Shown in pieces: positions 15,352-22,884 of a stretch of 36,189 bases of DNA (position 1 is the stretch's first letter; every line of letters begins with the position of its first letter). Position numbers and translations under genes: made by a program. The DNA lies in assembly GCA_964584495.1 (NCBI GenBank), contig CAZPAH010000012.1, forward strand, positions 1 through 36,189, in the 5' to 3' direction. This stretch comes from CAZPAH01 sp964584495. GTDB taxonomy: Bacteria; Krumholzibacteriota; Krumholzibacteriia; Krumholzibacteriales; Krumholzibacteriaceae. The notes beneath the pieces were generated by a model, which searched no databases, was not told where the DNA came from, and was given only the letters and a program-made list of their open reading frames with translations.

Positions 15352-15672
15352 TCAGGGCTCCTGCACCCCCGTCAGGAGTCGGGTGATCCGTTCCACCGCC
15401 CGATCGATCTCCCTGCTGCGCGATTCTATCAGTTCGGGGCTACCCCCCCTGACCGCCTCGATCTGGCGGGTTCTCTCCTCTTCGGCCTCCCGCTTCAGCC
15501 GCTCTACCAGCTCCTGGGCTTCGTGTACGGCTTTCTGCCTTCCCTCTTCCACTATCTCGCGGCTTCTCGTCTCTGCGTCCCTGACGATCTTCTGCGATTC
15601 CTTGCGGGCTTCCTCGATCTTATCCCGGACTTCCTGCTCGGTTTTCAGGATCTGCTGGACTATCTCTTTCAC
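15352..15672 (-). CDS. atpH: A/V-type ATPase subunit H/G (peripheral stalk coiled coil)
   Basis: A 106-residue protein that is one long charged coiled coil (about 5-75: EQEVRDKIEEARKESQKIV and following heptads), the partner of subunit E in the peripheral stalk. It is the first gene of the operon, 51 bases after the -10 box. The start is GTG at 15672, with GGGAG five bases upstream. The stop lies 16 bases before the annotated subunit C start. Such coiled coils are weakly conserved; the call rests on the coiled-coil pattern, length and position. Confidence 0.88.
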   Translation of the reverse strand: MKEIVQQILKTEQEVRDKIEEARKESQKIVRDAETRSREIVEEGRQKAVHEAQELVERLKREAEEERTRQIEAVRGGSPELIESRSREIDRAVERITRLLTGVQEP

Positions 15673-15722
15673 TTCGTCTCCCGGCCCTTGCTCCGTCGCA
15701 CGGACGATTGAAAATAATGCGT

Positions 15723-15751
15723 AGTATAAAGAAGCCGCCTCTCCGTGTCAA
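15723..15751 (-). promoter_or_regulatory. Promoter of the A/V-type ATPase operon
   Basis: Minus-strand -35 TTGACA (15751-15746), exactly 17 bases, then -10 TATACT (15728-15723). The start is expected near 15716, which gives a leader of about 44 bases to the GTG of subunit H. A near-consensus site, in keeping with a strongly expressed ten-gene operon. Confidence 0.82.
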
Positions 15752-15756
15752 CGCAT

Positions 15757-15774
15757 CTGCTGCATTAACAGCAG
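15757..15774. repeat. Inverted repeat next to the ATPase promoter
   Basis: CTGCTG (15757-15762), CATTAA, CAGCAG (15769-15774): a symmetric site whose edge lies six bases from the -35 box. It could be an operator or activator site. A TTTT run follows on the plus strand, but no plus-strand gene precedes it, so a terminator role is unlikely. Confidence 0.4.
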
Positions 15775-15828
15775 CATTTTCCCGTTAGTCGCGCGCTCGG
15801 CTTCAACATACCACGGCGAGGTTCCATG

Positions 15829-15857
15829 TCGACATAATATTTTAATGATGGTACAAT
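15829..15857 (+). promoter_or_regulatory. Candidate promoter of the first SGNH hydrolase
   Basis: TCGACA (15829-15834), 17 bases, TACAAT (15852-15857). The start is expected near 15864, giving a leader of about 49 bases. It is divergent from the ATPase promoter. Confidence 0.5.
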
Positions 15858-15912
15858 TGCCTTAACTATAAATTTAGGAATGATCTGCACTTTTCCATGA
15901 TATTGCCTGACG

Positions 15913-16977
15913 ATGAGACGTGACCGTATATGCAACCTCTTCATCTCGCTGTCGCTCAGCGCGGCGTCGATAGTGCTGGTGCTCCTCCTCTTCGAGGCGG
16001 GGCTCCGTATCGCAGGATGGAGACGGTCTTTCGAGACGATCGAAAGGATCGAGGAAGGGAGCCCGCGCCTTCTCGCCGTTCGGACTCTCCACGCGAACAG
16101 GGTGATTCACCATGTCACGAAGGAGTTCGATGTCACGTACAGGACGAACTCGCTGGGCTACTTCGACAGGGAGTGGGAGAGGGAAAAGCCGCGGGGCACC
16201 GTCCGGATAGGTTTTTTCGGGGACTCATTCACGATGGGGCACGGCGTCGGGACCGAAAAGGCCTTCCCCCGGCTCCTCGAAAAGGCGCTCGGAGACAGGT
16301 GGGGGCTCGATGTCGAGACGATGAATTTCGGCATATGGGGCTCCGGCACTCTCGACGAGCGGGAATATATAGACGATGCCCTGGCGCTAGGTATCGACCG
16401 GGCCGTAATCTGCTTCTACGTGAACGACCTGTTCGACAACGTCCGCTACATTGACGAAAAAACGGATACTACGAAAACGAGGGACGAAGACGGGATCGAA
16501 CTTCTATCTGGGAGCCAGAAGCTTCTTATACCACTGAAGAACCTTCTCAACGATCACAGCCGCACATTCGGCTTCGTCATGGAACGCTCCAAGAACCTGC
16601 GGGACGCCCTGGGGCTCGTCACATATCCGCTGGAAGGGGTTTTCAGCGGGAAGGCCGATCTCCTTGTCGGGGAAACGGCCGGATATCTCAACTCGATCGC
16701 CCGCGATCTCGAAGAGGCCGGAATCCCCCTGACGGTGGTTTATCTCCCGGCCAAAATTCAAACGGGATCGGAGAAGGTGCCCGAATCGTTCGATATCGAT
16801 CTGCCGAACAGGATCCTCGCCGAAAAGCTCGACGGCCCGTTCTTCATCGATCTCACCGCCGGTTTCCGTGACGCGGGCGCCGAAGGGATATGGTTTCGCG
16901 AGGGCCACTACACCGAAGAGGGCCACCGACTCGCGGCCCGGCTGATAGCGGAAAAGCTCCCTATCGAGAATAAGTGA
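15913..16977 (+). CDS. Membrane-anchored SGNH/GDSL-type hydrolase
   Basis: A 354-residue protein with one N-terminal membrane segment (about 10-28) and an SGNH hydrolase domain outside. Catalytic blocks are seen: block I FFGDSFTMG with Ser105, block II NFGIWGSGT with Gly140, block III FYVNDLFDN with Asn171 and block V EGHYTEEGH with His332. The acidic residue that is usually Asp in the D-x-H type is Glu330. Relatives act on acyl esters, often acetyl groups on surface polysaccharides; the substrate here is unknown. The Shine-Dalgarno site is weak. A second anchored SGNH protein lies at 34566-35774, but the two are not close copies. Confidence 0.82.
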   Translation: MRRDRICNLFISLSLSAASIVLVLLLFEAGLRIAGWRRSFETIERIEEGSPRLLAVRTLHANRVIHHVTKEFDVTYRTNSLGYFDREWEREKPRGTVRIGFFGDSFTMGHGVGTEKAFPRLLEKALGDRWGLDVETMNFGIWGSGTLDEREYIDDALALGIDRAVICFYVNDLFDNVRYIDEKTDTTKTRDEDGIELLSGSQKLLIPLKNLLNDHSRTFGFVMERSKNLRDALGLVTYPLEGVFSGKADLLVGETAGYLNSIARDLEEAGIPLTVVYLPAKIQTGSEKVPESFDIDLPNRILAEKLDGPFFIDLTAGFRDAGAEGIWFREGHYTEEGHRLAARLIAEKLPIENK

Positions 16978-17027
16978 ATCTGCGTGCCCTCTATCCGAGT
17001 AATTCACGGCTCCGGGATATGGTCCGG

Positions 17028-18344
17028 TCATCGTATAAGGATCTGGTCCCGCCGCCCCCAGGGTGTTTCGGTTTCTATCGAGAAGACTTTTTTGATGGGT
17101 TTTCCGTCGGCGCGAACCAGCAGGCCGGCTTCGTCGAGGGCTTTGGGAATCTTGCTGGGGATCACGGTGGGATGTTTTCGCGCGAAAATGATTACACGCG
17201 GCGCATAGACGAAAAGGGCCTTGACGCCGGAACGCCCGAGGCGGTCCATCCATCCCGGCTCCTCTTCCAGCTCCGGCTTCTGGGTGGGCCTCATCCCCTC
17301 GTGGGGCAGCCCCCTTTCAATGAGACGGGCGACGGCGACATCGACACAATAGAGAGCCATCGAAGCGCAGGATCGAAGAAAGGTCTGGTATCCGGTTTTT
17401 CCGGCCAGGTTCAACCGCCTATCGCCGGAAGACTTCTCCGGGCTGTTCGCGCGCGCCCTCAACTCCCGCCAAATGGAAGCCGTCTCCTCGCTCTCGGCCT
17501 CCGAACCGGGACCGTCCAGGGCCCACTCCTTCTGCACCTGCCCGAACATCCATCTTATCGAATACCGGGCCGCCCCGTCGCCAAGGATCAGGGAGGACCT
17601 TAAAAGCTCGGCGAAGCCGGAGCGTCCACCGGGAAGCCGGAGCATATATACGGTCCAGTCCCTCTTGCTGAGCGCATCCTCTAGAAACCGCTGCGGCCCC
17701 GAATAAGCGCGCATCGTAAGCTCGAATTCGCGGGAATTCATTCCCTTTAAAACGCTGAAGTCGACGCCCGGCTGACGCCAGGCTTCCCACGACAGCACCA
17801 GGTCACTCATAAGTTCCGGATCGCCTACCGCATCATCGCCGGGGATATACTCGGCTCCCCCCTCTTCGAAAATGAATCGCAGCTGCCCGTGTGAAAACGC
17901 TTTCGGCCCGCCGAGCGGCACAATGATGAATTCCACGCGCTCTACTTTTTCAGGCCTTATCCGGGCGTATCGTAGCAACGTCAACCCCGACACGGGATTC
18001 CCGCCGTCGTTGACGTTCCTGATCACGATCTCCCCGCCCTCCGAAAAATCCGACCGGTCCCAATCGATCAGGACCGGCACCATTGCGGCGGAGTATCCTC
18101 CCGGAAGTACATCACTCGCCGTCCGAACGCGAAATGCCGGCGCGTTCAGATCGATGAATTTCACGACATCGGACGCATCGACCATGCTGAGCTGCGAGGA
18201 AGGGGGGCTTTTCGAGACGGGTCTATCCTCCATCATCAAGAACCTTTCGATTGCGATTCCCGCGACAACGGCCGCGACAACGGCTATGGCAATTCTGCTT
18301 TTATTGGTTATCACTTCTAAATAATCCCGGGTCCGCTTCGACAA
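17028..18344 (-). CDS. Membrane-anchored protein of unknown function
   Basis: A 438-residue protein I cannot place. A single hydrophobic segment near the N-terminus (about 16-32, IAIAVVAAVVAGIAIE) suggests an anchor with the bulk outside the cytoplasm. The remainder has beta-rich stretches (VERVEFIIVPLGG, GQLRFIFEEGG) and a basic C-terminal part (VKALFVYAPRVIIFARKHP). No catalytic motif was recognised. The assigned start is TTG at 18344; a GTG ten codons on, with GGGA about ten bases upstream, is a fair alternative. It has its own candidate promoter and converges with the SGNH gene (50 bases between stops). Confidence 0.7.
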   Translation of the reverse strand: MSKRTRDYLEVITNKSRIAIAVVAAVVAGIAIERFLMMEDRPVSKSPPSSQLSMVDASDVVKFIDLNAPAFRVRTASDVLPGGYSAAMVPVLIDWDRSDFSEGGEIVIRNVNDGGNPVSGLTLLRYARIRPEKVERVEFIIVPLGGPKAFSHGQLRFIFEEGGAEYIPGDDAVGDPELMSDLVLSWEAWRQPGVDFSVLKGMNSREFELTMRAYSGPQRFLEDALSKRDWTVYMLRLPGGRSGFAELLRSSLILGDGAARYSIRWMFGQVQKEWALDGPGSEAESEETASIWRELRARANSPEKSSGDRRLNLAGKTGYQTFLRSCASMALYCVDVAVARLIERGLPHEGMRPTQKPELEEEPGWMDRLGRSGVKALFVYAPRVIIFARKHPTVIPSKIPKALDEAGLLVRADGKPIKKVFSIETETPWGRRDQILIR

Positions 18345-18367
18345 TCTTATCGCTTCGGCTGCAACCT

Positions 18368-18397
18368 AGCATATACGGGGAGCCATGTCCAATTCAA
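18368..18397 (-). promoter_or_regulatory. Candidate promoter of the unknown anchored protein
   Basis: Minus-strand TTGAAT (18397-18392), 18 bases, TATGCT (18373-18368). The expected start near 18361 is 17 bases before the TTG and 47 before the alternative GTG. Confidence 0.45.
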
Positions 18398-18422
18398 GCT
18401 GAAACGATATCGTCGGCGCCGG

Positions 18423-18451
18423 TTGACTTTTCGGTTGATTATTGATATCAT
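18423..18451 (+). promoter_or_regulatory. Promoter of the hybrid histidine kinase
   Basis: TTGACT (18423-18428), exactly 17 bases, TATCAT (18446-18451). The start is expected near 18458, a leader of about 63 bases. Confidence 0.68.
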
Positions 18452-18520
18452 GACTGATTAATATTCTTAAAAGCGGAATTTCTACACCCAACAACAGCGG
18501 TCGATCACCGGGAATATATT

Positions 18521-21031
18521 ATGAGAGTGCTGAAATATTTCATATTTTGGATGTTGATCGCTATAGGCTGTTTTCTCGTCTATTACCTTCCCTACAGCGA
18601 GGTGAAGAGAAGGTCCAGGGAATCGATGTACACCCAGGAATTCTTGCTGGCGAGCCAGACATCGAGAGGTATCGAGAAATTTTTCGATCATTACAGCAGG
18701 TCTCTCAACTTCCTGTCCGGCGAACAGGGCATCGTCGACTTCGACGAACGTGGAAAGCAGGTGCTTCAAAGATTCTACAAGAACAACGCCGGAGAGATAA
18801 GCGCGATAACGAGGATCGATCCGGACGGACGCATTATTTGCACGGTTCCATTCAACGAGGAAGCGATCGGTAGGGATGTTTCCTATCAAGAGCATAATTC
18901 CAGGATATTAAAAACGCATGAGCCGGTAAGCAGCGATGTCTTCACGGCGGTGCAGGGATACAGGTCGGTCGCCTACATATATCCCATTTTCAAGGACGGT
19001 AATTTCGTGGGAAGCCTCGGTCTCCTTATCCCTTTCGACCACCTGGCCCGTAAGTACCTCGAGGATCTAAGGATCGGAAGGGAGGGGTACACCTGGATGA
19101 TGAGCAAAAGGGGAATTCAACTGTTCAGTCCAATCCCCGGACATACGGGGATTAATGTGCGGGAGAGCTTCTCCGATTATCCCGAAATCCTCTCCATCCT
19201 CGATGATATGGTCAGCGGCCGTCGTGAAAATGCCGTTATCGAGTATCGGCCCGGCGGGGTAAATTCCACCGAGCTCGTTAAATATCTATCGACATGCGTG
19301 CCGGTGAATCTTCCCGACAATACATGGTACCTGCTCGTCATGGTTCCCGAGGGCCAAGTGCTGGAAACGATGGAAGAATTCAGGAAAAAATGGATAGCCG
19401 TATCCGGGCTCCTCGTCAGCCTGGGACTGATAGTGTCCTTTTACCTTGTCAAGGCGAGGGCGATCGTAAGGGAAGAGAAAAAACGCAAGCGCGCGGAGCA
19501 AGAGCTTAAGGAGAGCGAAGAACGTTTCCGTCAGCTTTCCGATTCCACATGGGAAGCGATCCTTATCGTGGACGGAGGGAAAATCATACATGCAAACGAT
19601 CAGTTCTTCGAAATGTTCGGCTACGAACGTGGCGAGCTGGAAGCAAAGACGATTCTTCCCATTATCTTTAAAAACGGTTCGATGGGCACATTAATGGATT
19701 TCATCGATCATAAGAGATCCGGCCCGCTGGAAGCCGAGGGAGTCAGGAAAAACGGCGAAAACTTCCCGGTCGAGATACGCATCAGGATCATGGAGTACTA
19801 CGGAGCGACCGCCAAGGTCCTGTCGATCAGGGATATTTCGGACAGGGTACGAGCTGAAAAGGAAAAAGCAGACCTTTACTTCAGGCTCCGGCAGAAGCAA
19901 AAAATGGAAGCCCTGGGCACGCTCGCGGGCGGGATAGCCCACGATTTCAACAATATACTGACGGGCATAATAGGGTACGCCGATTTTTCACTGATGGACA
20001 GCTCGAACCAGGGGGAAGTCAGGGAAAACCTCGAGATTATCAGGGAAGCGGGACACCGCGCCAAGAATCTCGTGAAGCAGATCCTCGCTTTCAGCCGCCA
20101 GACAAAACCGGATCTGAAAATCCTCGATATAGCCATGATAGTAGAGGATGCCATGAAGCTGTTGGCCCCGACCATTCCTAAGACCATTCAAATCGACAGC
20201 CGGATCGACCACGAAAGCGGTTTCGTCAAGGCCGATCCCACGCAGATTCACCAGGTTCTGATGAACCTCGTCACCAATGCCGTCTCCGCGATGGCTGATG
20301 GAGGGGTTCTGAGGATCTCGCTGGAAAGAGAAAGATTGGAGGATAAAGATGGAAAGCTACAGCCGGGGGTCGATCCCGGGGAGTATGCGATAATCACCGT
20401 ATCCGACACCGGAACGGGAATGGACGGGCAGGTGATCGAAAGAATTTTCGAGCCTTTCTTCACGACGAAAGAGCCCAGCGAGGGTATCGGGATGGGGCTC
20501 TCGGTGGTTCACGGAATAGTCCAGGAGCACAACGGGCTCCTGACGGTGAAAAGCGAATTGAACAAGGGAACGCAGTTCAGCGTTTTTCTGCCGCTCGTGC
20601 CGGGGATCATGGACGAAGAAGAGGAAGAAATCGATATCCCCTCCGGCAGAAAGGAAAGGATACTTTTCGTCGACGACGAAAAGGACATCGTCAATATCGA
20701 GAAGAAGATGCTGGAACGTTTCGGGTTCAGGGTCGAAGCGACCACCAGCAGCGAGGAAGCCCTCGATATATTCGCGAAGGATCCGGCCGGATTCGATATA
20801 ATCGTCACCGACCAGATCATGCCCGGCCTGAATGGGCTCGAATTGATCCAGAAGATATTTCAAATCAGAACGGATATCCCGGTAATACTCTGTTCGGGCT
20901 TCAGCTCGTTGATCTCGGGGAAGAAGACGGGAAGGATGGGCATCGACAAATTCATCATGAAGCCTTATACGAGCAGGCATCTTGCTCACATGATCGTCGA
21001 GGTCCTCGACGGCAGATCCACGAAAATATGA
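18521..21031 (+). CDS. Hybrid sensor histidine kinase with Cache, PAS and receiver domains
   Basis: An 836-residue signal transducer. TM1 lies at about 5-24 and a Cache-type extracytoplasmic sensor at about 35-285 (VAYIYPIFKDGNFVGSLGLLIP, GYTWMMSKRG). TM2 lies at about 290-312, followed by a PAS domain at about 330-450. Next come HisKA with phospho-acceptor His474 (GGIAHDFNN) and the ATPase domain with the N box NLVTNAVSAM, DTGTGMD and the G2 box GIGMGLSVV. It ends in a receiver domain (about 710-836) with Asp764 in VTDQIMPG and Lys in IMKPY. No separate regulator or phosphotransfer protein is close, so the output is unknown. Its stop lies six bases from the stop of the convergent ketoacyl-synthase gene. 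Confidence 0.93.
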   Translation: MRVLKYFIFWMLIAIGCFLVYYLPYSEVKRRSRESMYTQEFLLASQTSRGIEKFFDHYSRSLNFLSGEQGIVDFDERGKQVLQRFYKNNAGEISAITRIDPDGRIICTVPFNEEAIGRDVSYQEHNSRILKTHEPVSSDVFTAVQGYRSVAYIYPIFKDGNFVGSLGLLIPFDHLARKYLEDLRIGREGYTWMMSKRGIQLFSPIPGHTGINVRESFSDYPEILSILDDMVSGRRENAVIEYRPGGVNSTELVKYLSTCVPVNLPDNTWYLLVMVPEGQVLETMEEFRKKWIAVSGLLVSLGLIVSFYLVKARAIVREEKKRKRAEQELKESEERFRQLSDSTWEAILIVDGGKIIHANDQFFEMFGYERGELEAKTILPIIFKNGSMGTLMDFIDHKRSGPLEAEGVRKNGENFPVEIRIRIMEYYGATAKVLSIRDISDRVRAEKEKADLYFRLRQKQKMEALGTLAGGIAHDFNNILTGIIGYADFSLMDSSNQGEVRENLEIIREAGHRAKNLVKQILAFSRQTKPDLKILDIAMIVEDAMKLLAPTIPKTIQIDSRIDHESGFVKADPTQIHQVLMNLVTNAVSAMADGGVLRISLERERLEDKDGKLQPGVDPGEYAIITVSDTGTGMDGQVIERIFEPFFTTKEPSEGIGMGLSVVHGIVQEHNGLLTVKSELNKGTQFSVFLPLVPGIMDEEEEEIDIPSGRKERILFVDDEKDIVNIEKKMLERFGFRVEATTSSEEALDIFAKDPAGFDIIVTDQIMPGLNGLELIQKIFQIRTDIPVILCSGFSSLISGKKTGRMGIDKFIMKPYTSRHLAHMIVEVLDGRSTKI

Positions 21032-21037
21032 TCCGCT

Positions 21038-22120
21038 TCAGTAAACCCTGTAAATCAGGGCATTCACGTTCATACCGGCGCCCACGGAAGCCATCACGTG
21101 AACATCCCCGCTCTTGAGATCGTGGTCTTCGAGCTTACCCTTGTACAGAAGGTCGAGGATCGTCGGAATCGTAGCCACCGAGCTGTTCCCGAGCCATGAA
21201 ATCGTCATCGGCATTACGGAAGCGGGCAGGCTTTCCACACGGTACAGCTTTGCCACCCTTTTCAGTATCGCTTCGACCATCTTACCGTTCGCCTGGTGAA
21301 AGAGAAACTTGTCTATATCCTTGATCGACAATCTTGATTTGTCGATGCAATTTTTCACGACCTTCGGAACGGTCATCAGCGAGTACTCGTAGACGCTCCG
21401 TCCATCCATCTTCAGAAACATCCTTTCACCCTCATAATCGGCGCGGTTCGATTTTCCCATGCTGAGATAATAGGCCTGCTTGACCGAGTCGGTCCTAGAT
21501 GAATGTGCGAGAATCCCAACGGGTTTTCCTCCGGGACGGCATTCCAGAACCACCGCGCCTGCGCCATCGGAGAAGATCATGCTGTCCCTGTCATGTGGAT
21601 CGGATATCCTCGAGAGGCTCTCGACTCCTATTACAAGAACTCTCTTGGCGTCCCCCGACCGGATATAGTAATCGGCCTGTATCATACCCTGGAGCCATCC
21701 CGGGCATCCGAATATGATATCGTACGCGACCGTGTCGGGGTTCATGATGCCCAGCTTCTGCTTGACCCTCGAGGCGAGGCTAGGTACCATATCGAGACAA
21801 TTGCCGTCCCTGTTCACGTCGCCGAAATTTTGCGCGAGTATTATATAATCGAGTTGCTCGCCGTCTATCCCCGAAGATTCCAGGGCTTCCTTCGCCGCCG
21901 AATAGGCCATATCGGACGATACCATCTCGTCGGAAATATACCGGCGCTCCGCTATATTCGTGATCTTGGTGAAATCATCGATTATCTCTTCGTTTTCCTT
22001 AGGATAGCCGTTGCCCGAGTCGTCAAGGAACTCACTCTCTAGAAAATTTTCATTGCAGACCTTCGTCGGAGGGATATAGCTGCCCGTACCGGCGATGACG
22101 GAATAATACTTTTCGCTCAC
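21038..22120 (-). CDS. FabH-like 3-oxoacyl-ACP synthase III family protein
   Basis: Thiolase-fold condensing enzyme of the KASIII type. From the chosen GTG start (360 residues) the triad is complete: Cys139 in IIFGCPGWLQG, His275 in FLFHQANGKM and Asn311 in WLGNSSVATIP. The frame stays open to a TTG at 22138, but AAGGAG (22132-22127) stands six bases before the GTG at 22120. No acyl-carrier protein or other fatty-acid gene is near. It could therefore be a FabH paralogue for starter-unit, hydrocarbon or specialised lipid synthesis rather than the housekeeping enzyme. Confidence 0.88.
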   Translation of the reverse strand: MSEKYYSVIAGTGSYIPPTKVCNENFLESEFLDDSGNGYPKENEEIIDDFTKITNIAERRYISDEMVSSDMAYSAAKEALESSGIDGEQLDYIILAQNFGDVNRDGNCLDMVPSLASRVKQKLGIMNPDTVAYDIIFGCPGWLQGMIQADYYIRSGDAKRVLVIGVESLSRISDPHDRDSMIFSDGAGAVVLECRPGGKPVGILAHSSRTDSVKQAYYLSMGKSNRADYEGERMFLKMDGRSVYEYSLMTVPKVVKNCIDKSRLSIKDIDKFLFHQANGKMVEAILKRVAKLYRVESLPASVMPMTISWLGNSSVATIPTILDLLYKGKLEDHDLKSGDVHVMASVGAGMNVNALIYRVY

Positions 22121-22222
22121 ATCCCTCTCCTTAAGCAAAAGCTGAATTAGGGGTTGCGGACTGCCTATAGGTTAAAATTAAGCGGCCGTTGAACAAATCG
22201 AGAATCTGAGACTGCGGCACGA

Positions 22223-22231
22223 ATTATAACA
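22223..22231 (-). promoter_or_regulatory. Candidate extended -10 promoter of the FabH-like gene
   Basis: Minus strand TGTTATAAT (22231-22223), a TGn extended -10 box. A TTGACT lies upstream at 22256-22251, but its 22-base spacing is too long to count as a normal -35. Confidence 0.42.
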
Positions 22232-22268
22232 TCCAACTCCGCCCCCCGGAAGTCAATCTAAATATCTG

Positions 22269-22296
22269 TTGCATTTGGACGGAATAGTAGTATATT
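22269..22296 (+). promoter_or_regulatory. Candidate promoter of the RRM protein gene
   Basis: TTGCAT (22269-22274), 16 bases, TATATT (22291-22296). The start is expected near 22303, so the mRNA would have an unusually long leader of about 155 bases. Confidence 0.55.
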
Positions 22297-22440
22297 CTCT
22301 GCGAAACGGATGGATCTGGGATTGATTTGGCTAAGTTGACCGAAAAGGATGATGAACGATACCTATCTAGTTGATCTTCTCTATTAGGGGACGTGTAAGT
22401 ATTCCGGAAAAATATCTGTTTGGTACCTTTTTCTATTGAG

Positions 22441-22460
22441 GCCTACAGGAGGCTGTAATG
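22441..22460 (+). promoter_or_regulatory. Ribosome-binding site held in a small hairpin
   Basis: TACAG (22444-22448) and CTGTA (22453-22457) pair around a GAGG loop directly before the ATG at 22458, so the core of AGGAGG is the loop itself. An alternative is GCCT (22441-22444) with AGGC (22450-22453). Either could change ribosome access with temperature. Confidence 0.45.
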
Positions 22461-22763
22461 AAGATTTACGTTGGTAACATGTCTTTTGACACGGAAGAGG
22501 GCGATCTGAGGAAAGCTTTCGAAGAGCACGGATCGGTTGACTCCGTAACCATCATCACTGACAGGGACACAGGCCGTTCCAAGGGATTCGGTTTCGTCGA
22601 GATGTCGAACGACGAGGAAGCCCAGGCGGCTATCGACAACATGAACGACAAGGAGTTCATGAGTCGTACCCTAAAGGTCAACAAGGCACGTCCGCGCAAC
22701 GACAACCGCGGCGGCGGCGGCCGTGGCGGTGGCGGCCGTGGCGGCTTCGGTCGCGGCTACTAG
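22458..22763 (+). CDS. RRM-type RNA-binding protein with glycine-rich tail
   Basis: A 101-residue protein with one RNA-recognition motif at about 1-80. RNP2 is IYVGNM (3-8) and RNP1 is KGFGFVEM, with the aromatic residues that stack on RNA. A tail of Arg-Gly repeats follows (about 83-101). This is the layout of the Rbp proteins of cyanobacteria and other bacteria, many of which are induced by cold and bind single-stranded RNA. AGGAGG lies close to the ATG, within a possible hairpin. It is a single-gene transcription unit. The long leader fits post-transcriptional control; a link to cold is inference from the family. Confidence 0.93.
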   Translation: MKIYVGNMSFDTEEGDLRKAFEEHGSVDSVTIITDRDTGRSKGFGFVEMSNDEEAQAAIDNMNDKEFMSRTLKVNKARPRNDNRGGGGRGGGGRGGFGRGY

Positions 22764-22813
22764 AGCTCGAGCTCGAGTGCAACCGGGCGCTGCAGATAGG
22801 GTGGCGCACCGGT

Positions 22814-22849
22814 CAAATAAAGAGGGAAGCCGGTTCTCCGGCTTCCCTC
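22814..22849 (-). terminator. Terminator of the six-haem cytochrome gene
   Basis: A perfect 12-pair stem, GAGGGAAGCCGG and CCGGCTTCCCTC, around a TTCT loop (22822-22849). On the minus strand TTTATTT follows (22820-22814). It lies 36 bases past the cytochrome stop and 59 bases past the RRM stop. There is no U-run on the plus strand, so any action there would be weaker. Confidence 0.82.
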
Positions 22850-22884
22850 GATCATATCCGAAAGAGTTTCTTCGAGCATCTGCC

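Larger units (their letters stand above)
22121..22457. other. Divergent intergenic region: two promoters and a long leader
   Basis: A gap of 337 bases between the minus-strand ketoacyl synthase and the plus-strand RRM gene. It holds the extended -10 promoter at 22223-22231 (minus), the promoter at 22269-22296 (plus) and about 155 bases of leader before the RRM start. Two tiny frames in the leader, MDLGLIWLS at 22310 and MMNDTYLVDLLY further on, have no supporting signal. No RNA gene was recognised. Confidence 0.7.

Noticed and set aside
22310..22339. Nine-codon frame in the RRM leader as an attenuator peptide
   Set aside because: No codon bias, no ribosome site and no hairpin or terminator placed after it.
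22764..22777. GAGCTCGAGCTCGAG palindrome after the RRM gene
   Set aside because: Self-complementary restriction-site-like repeat, but without loop or T-tract; no evidence of function or of vector origin.
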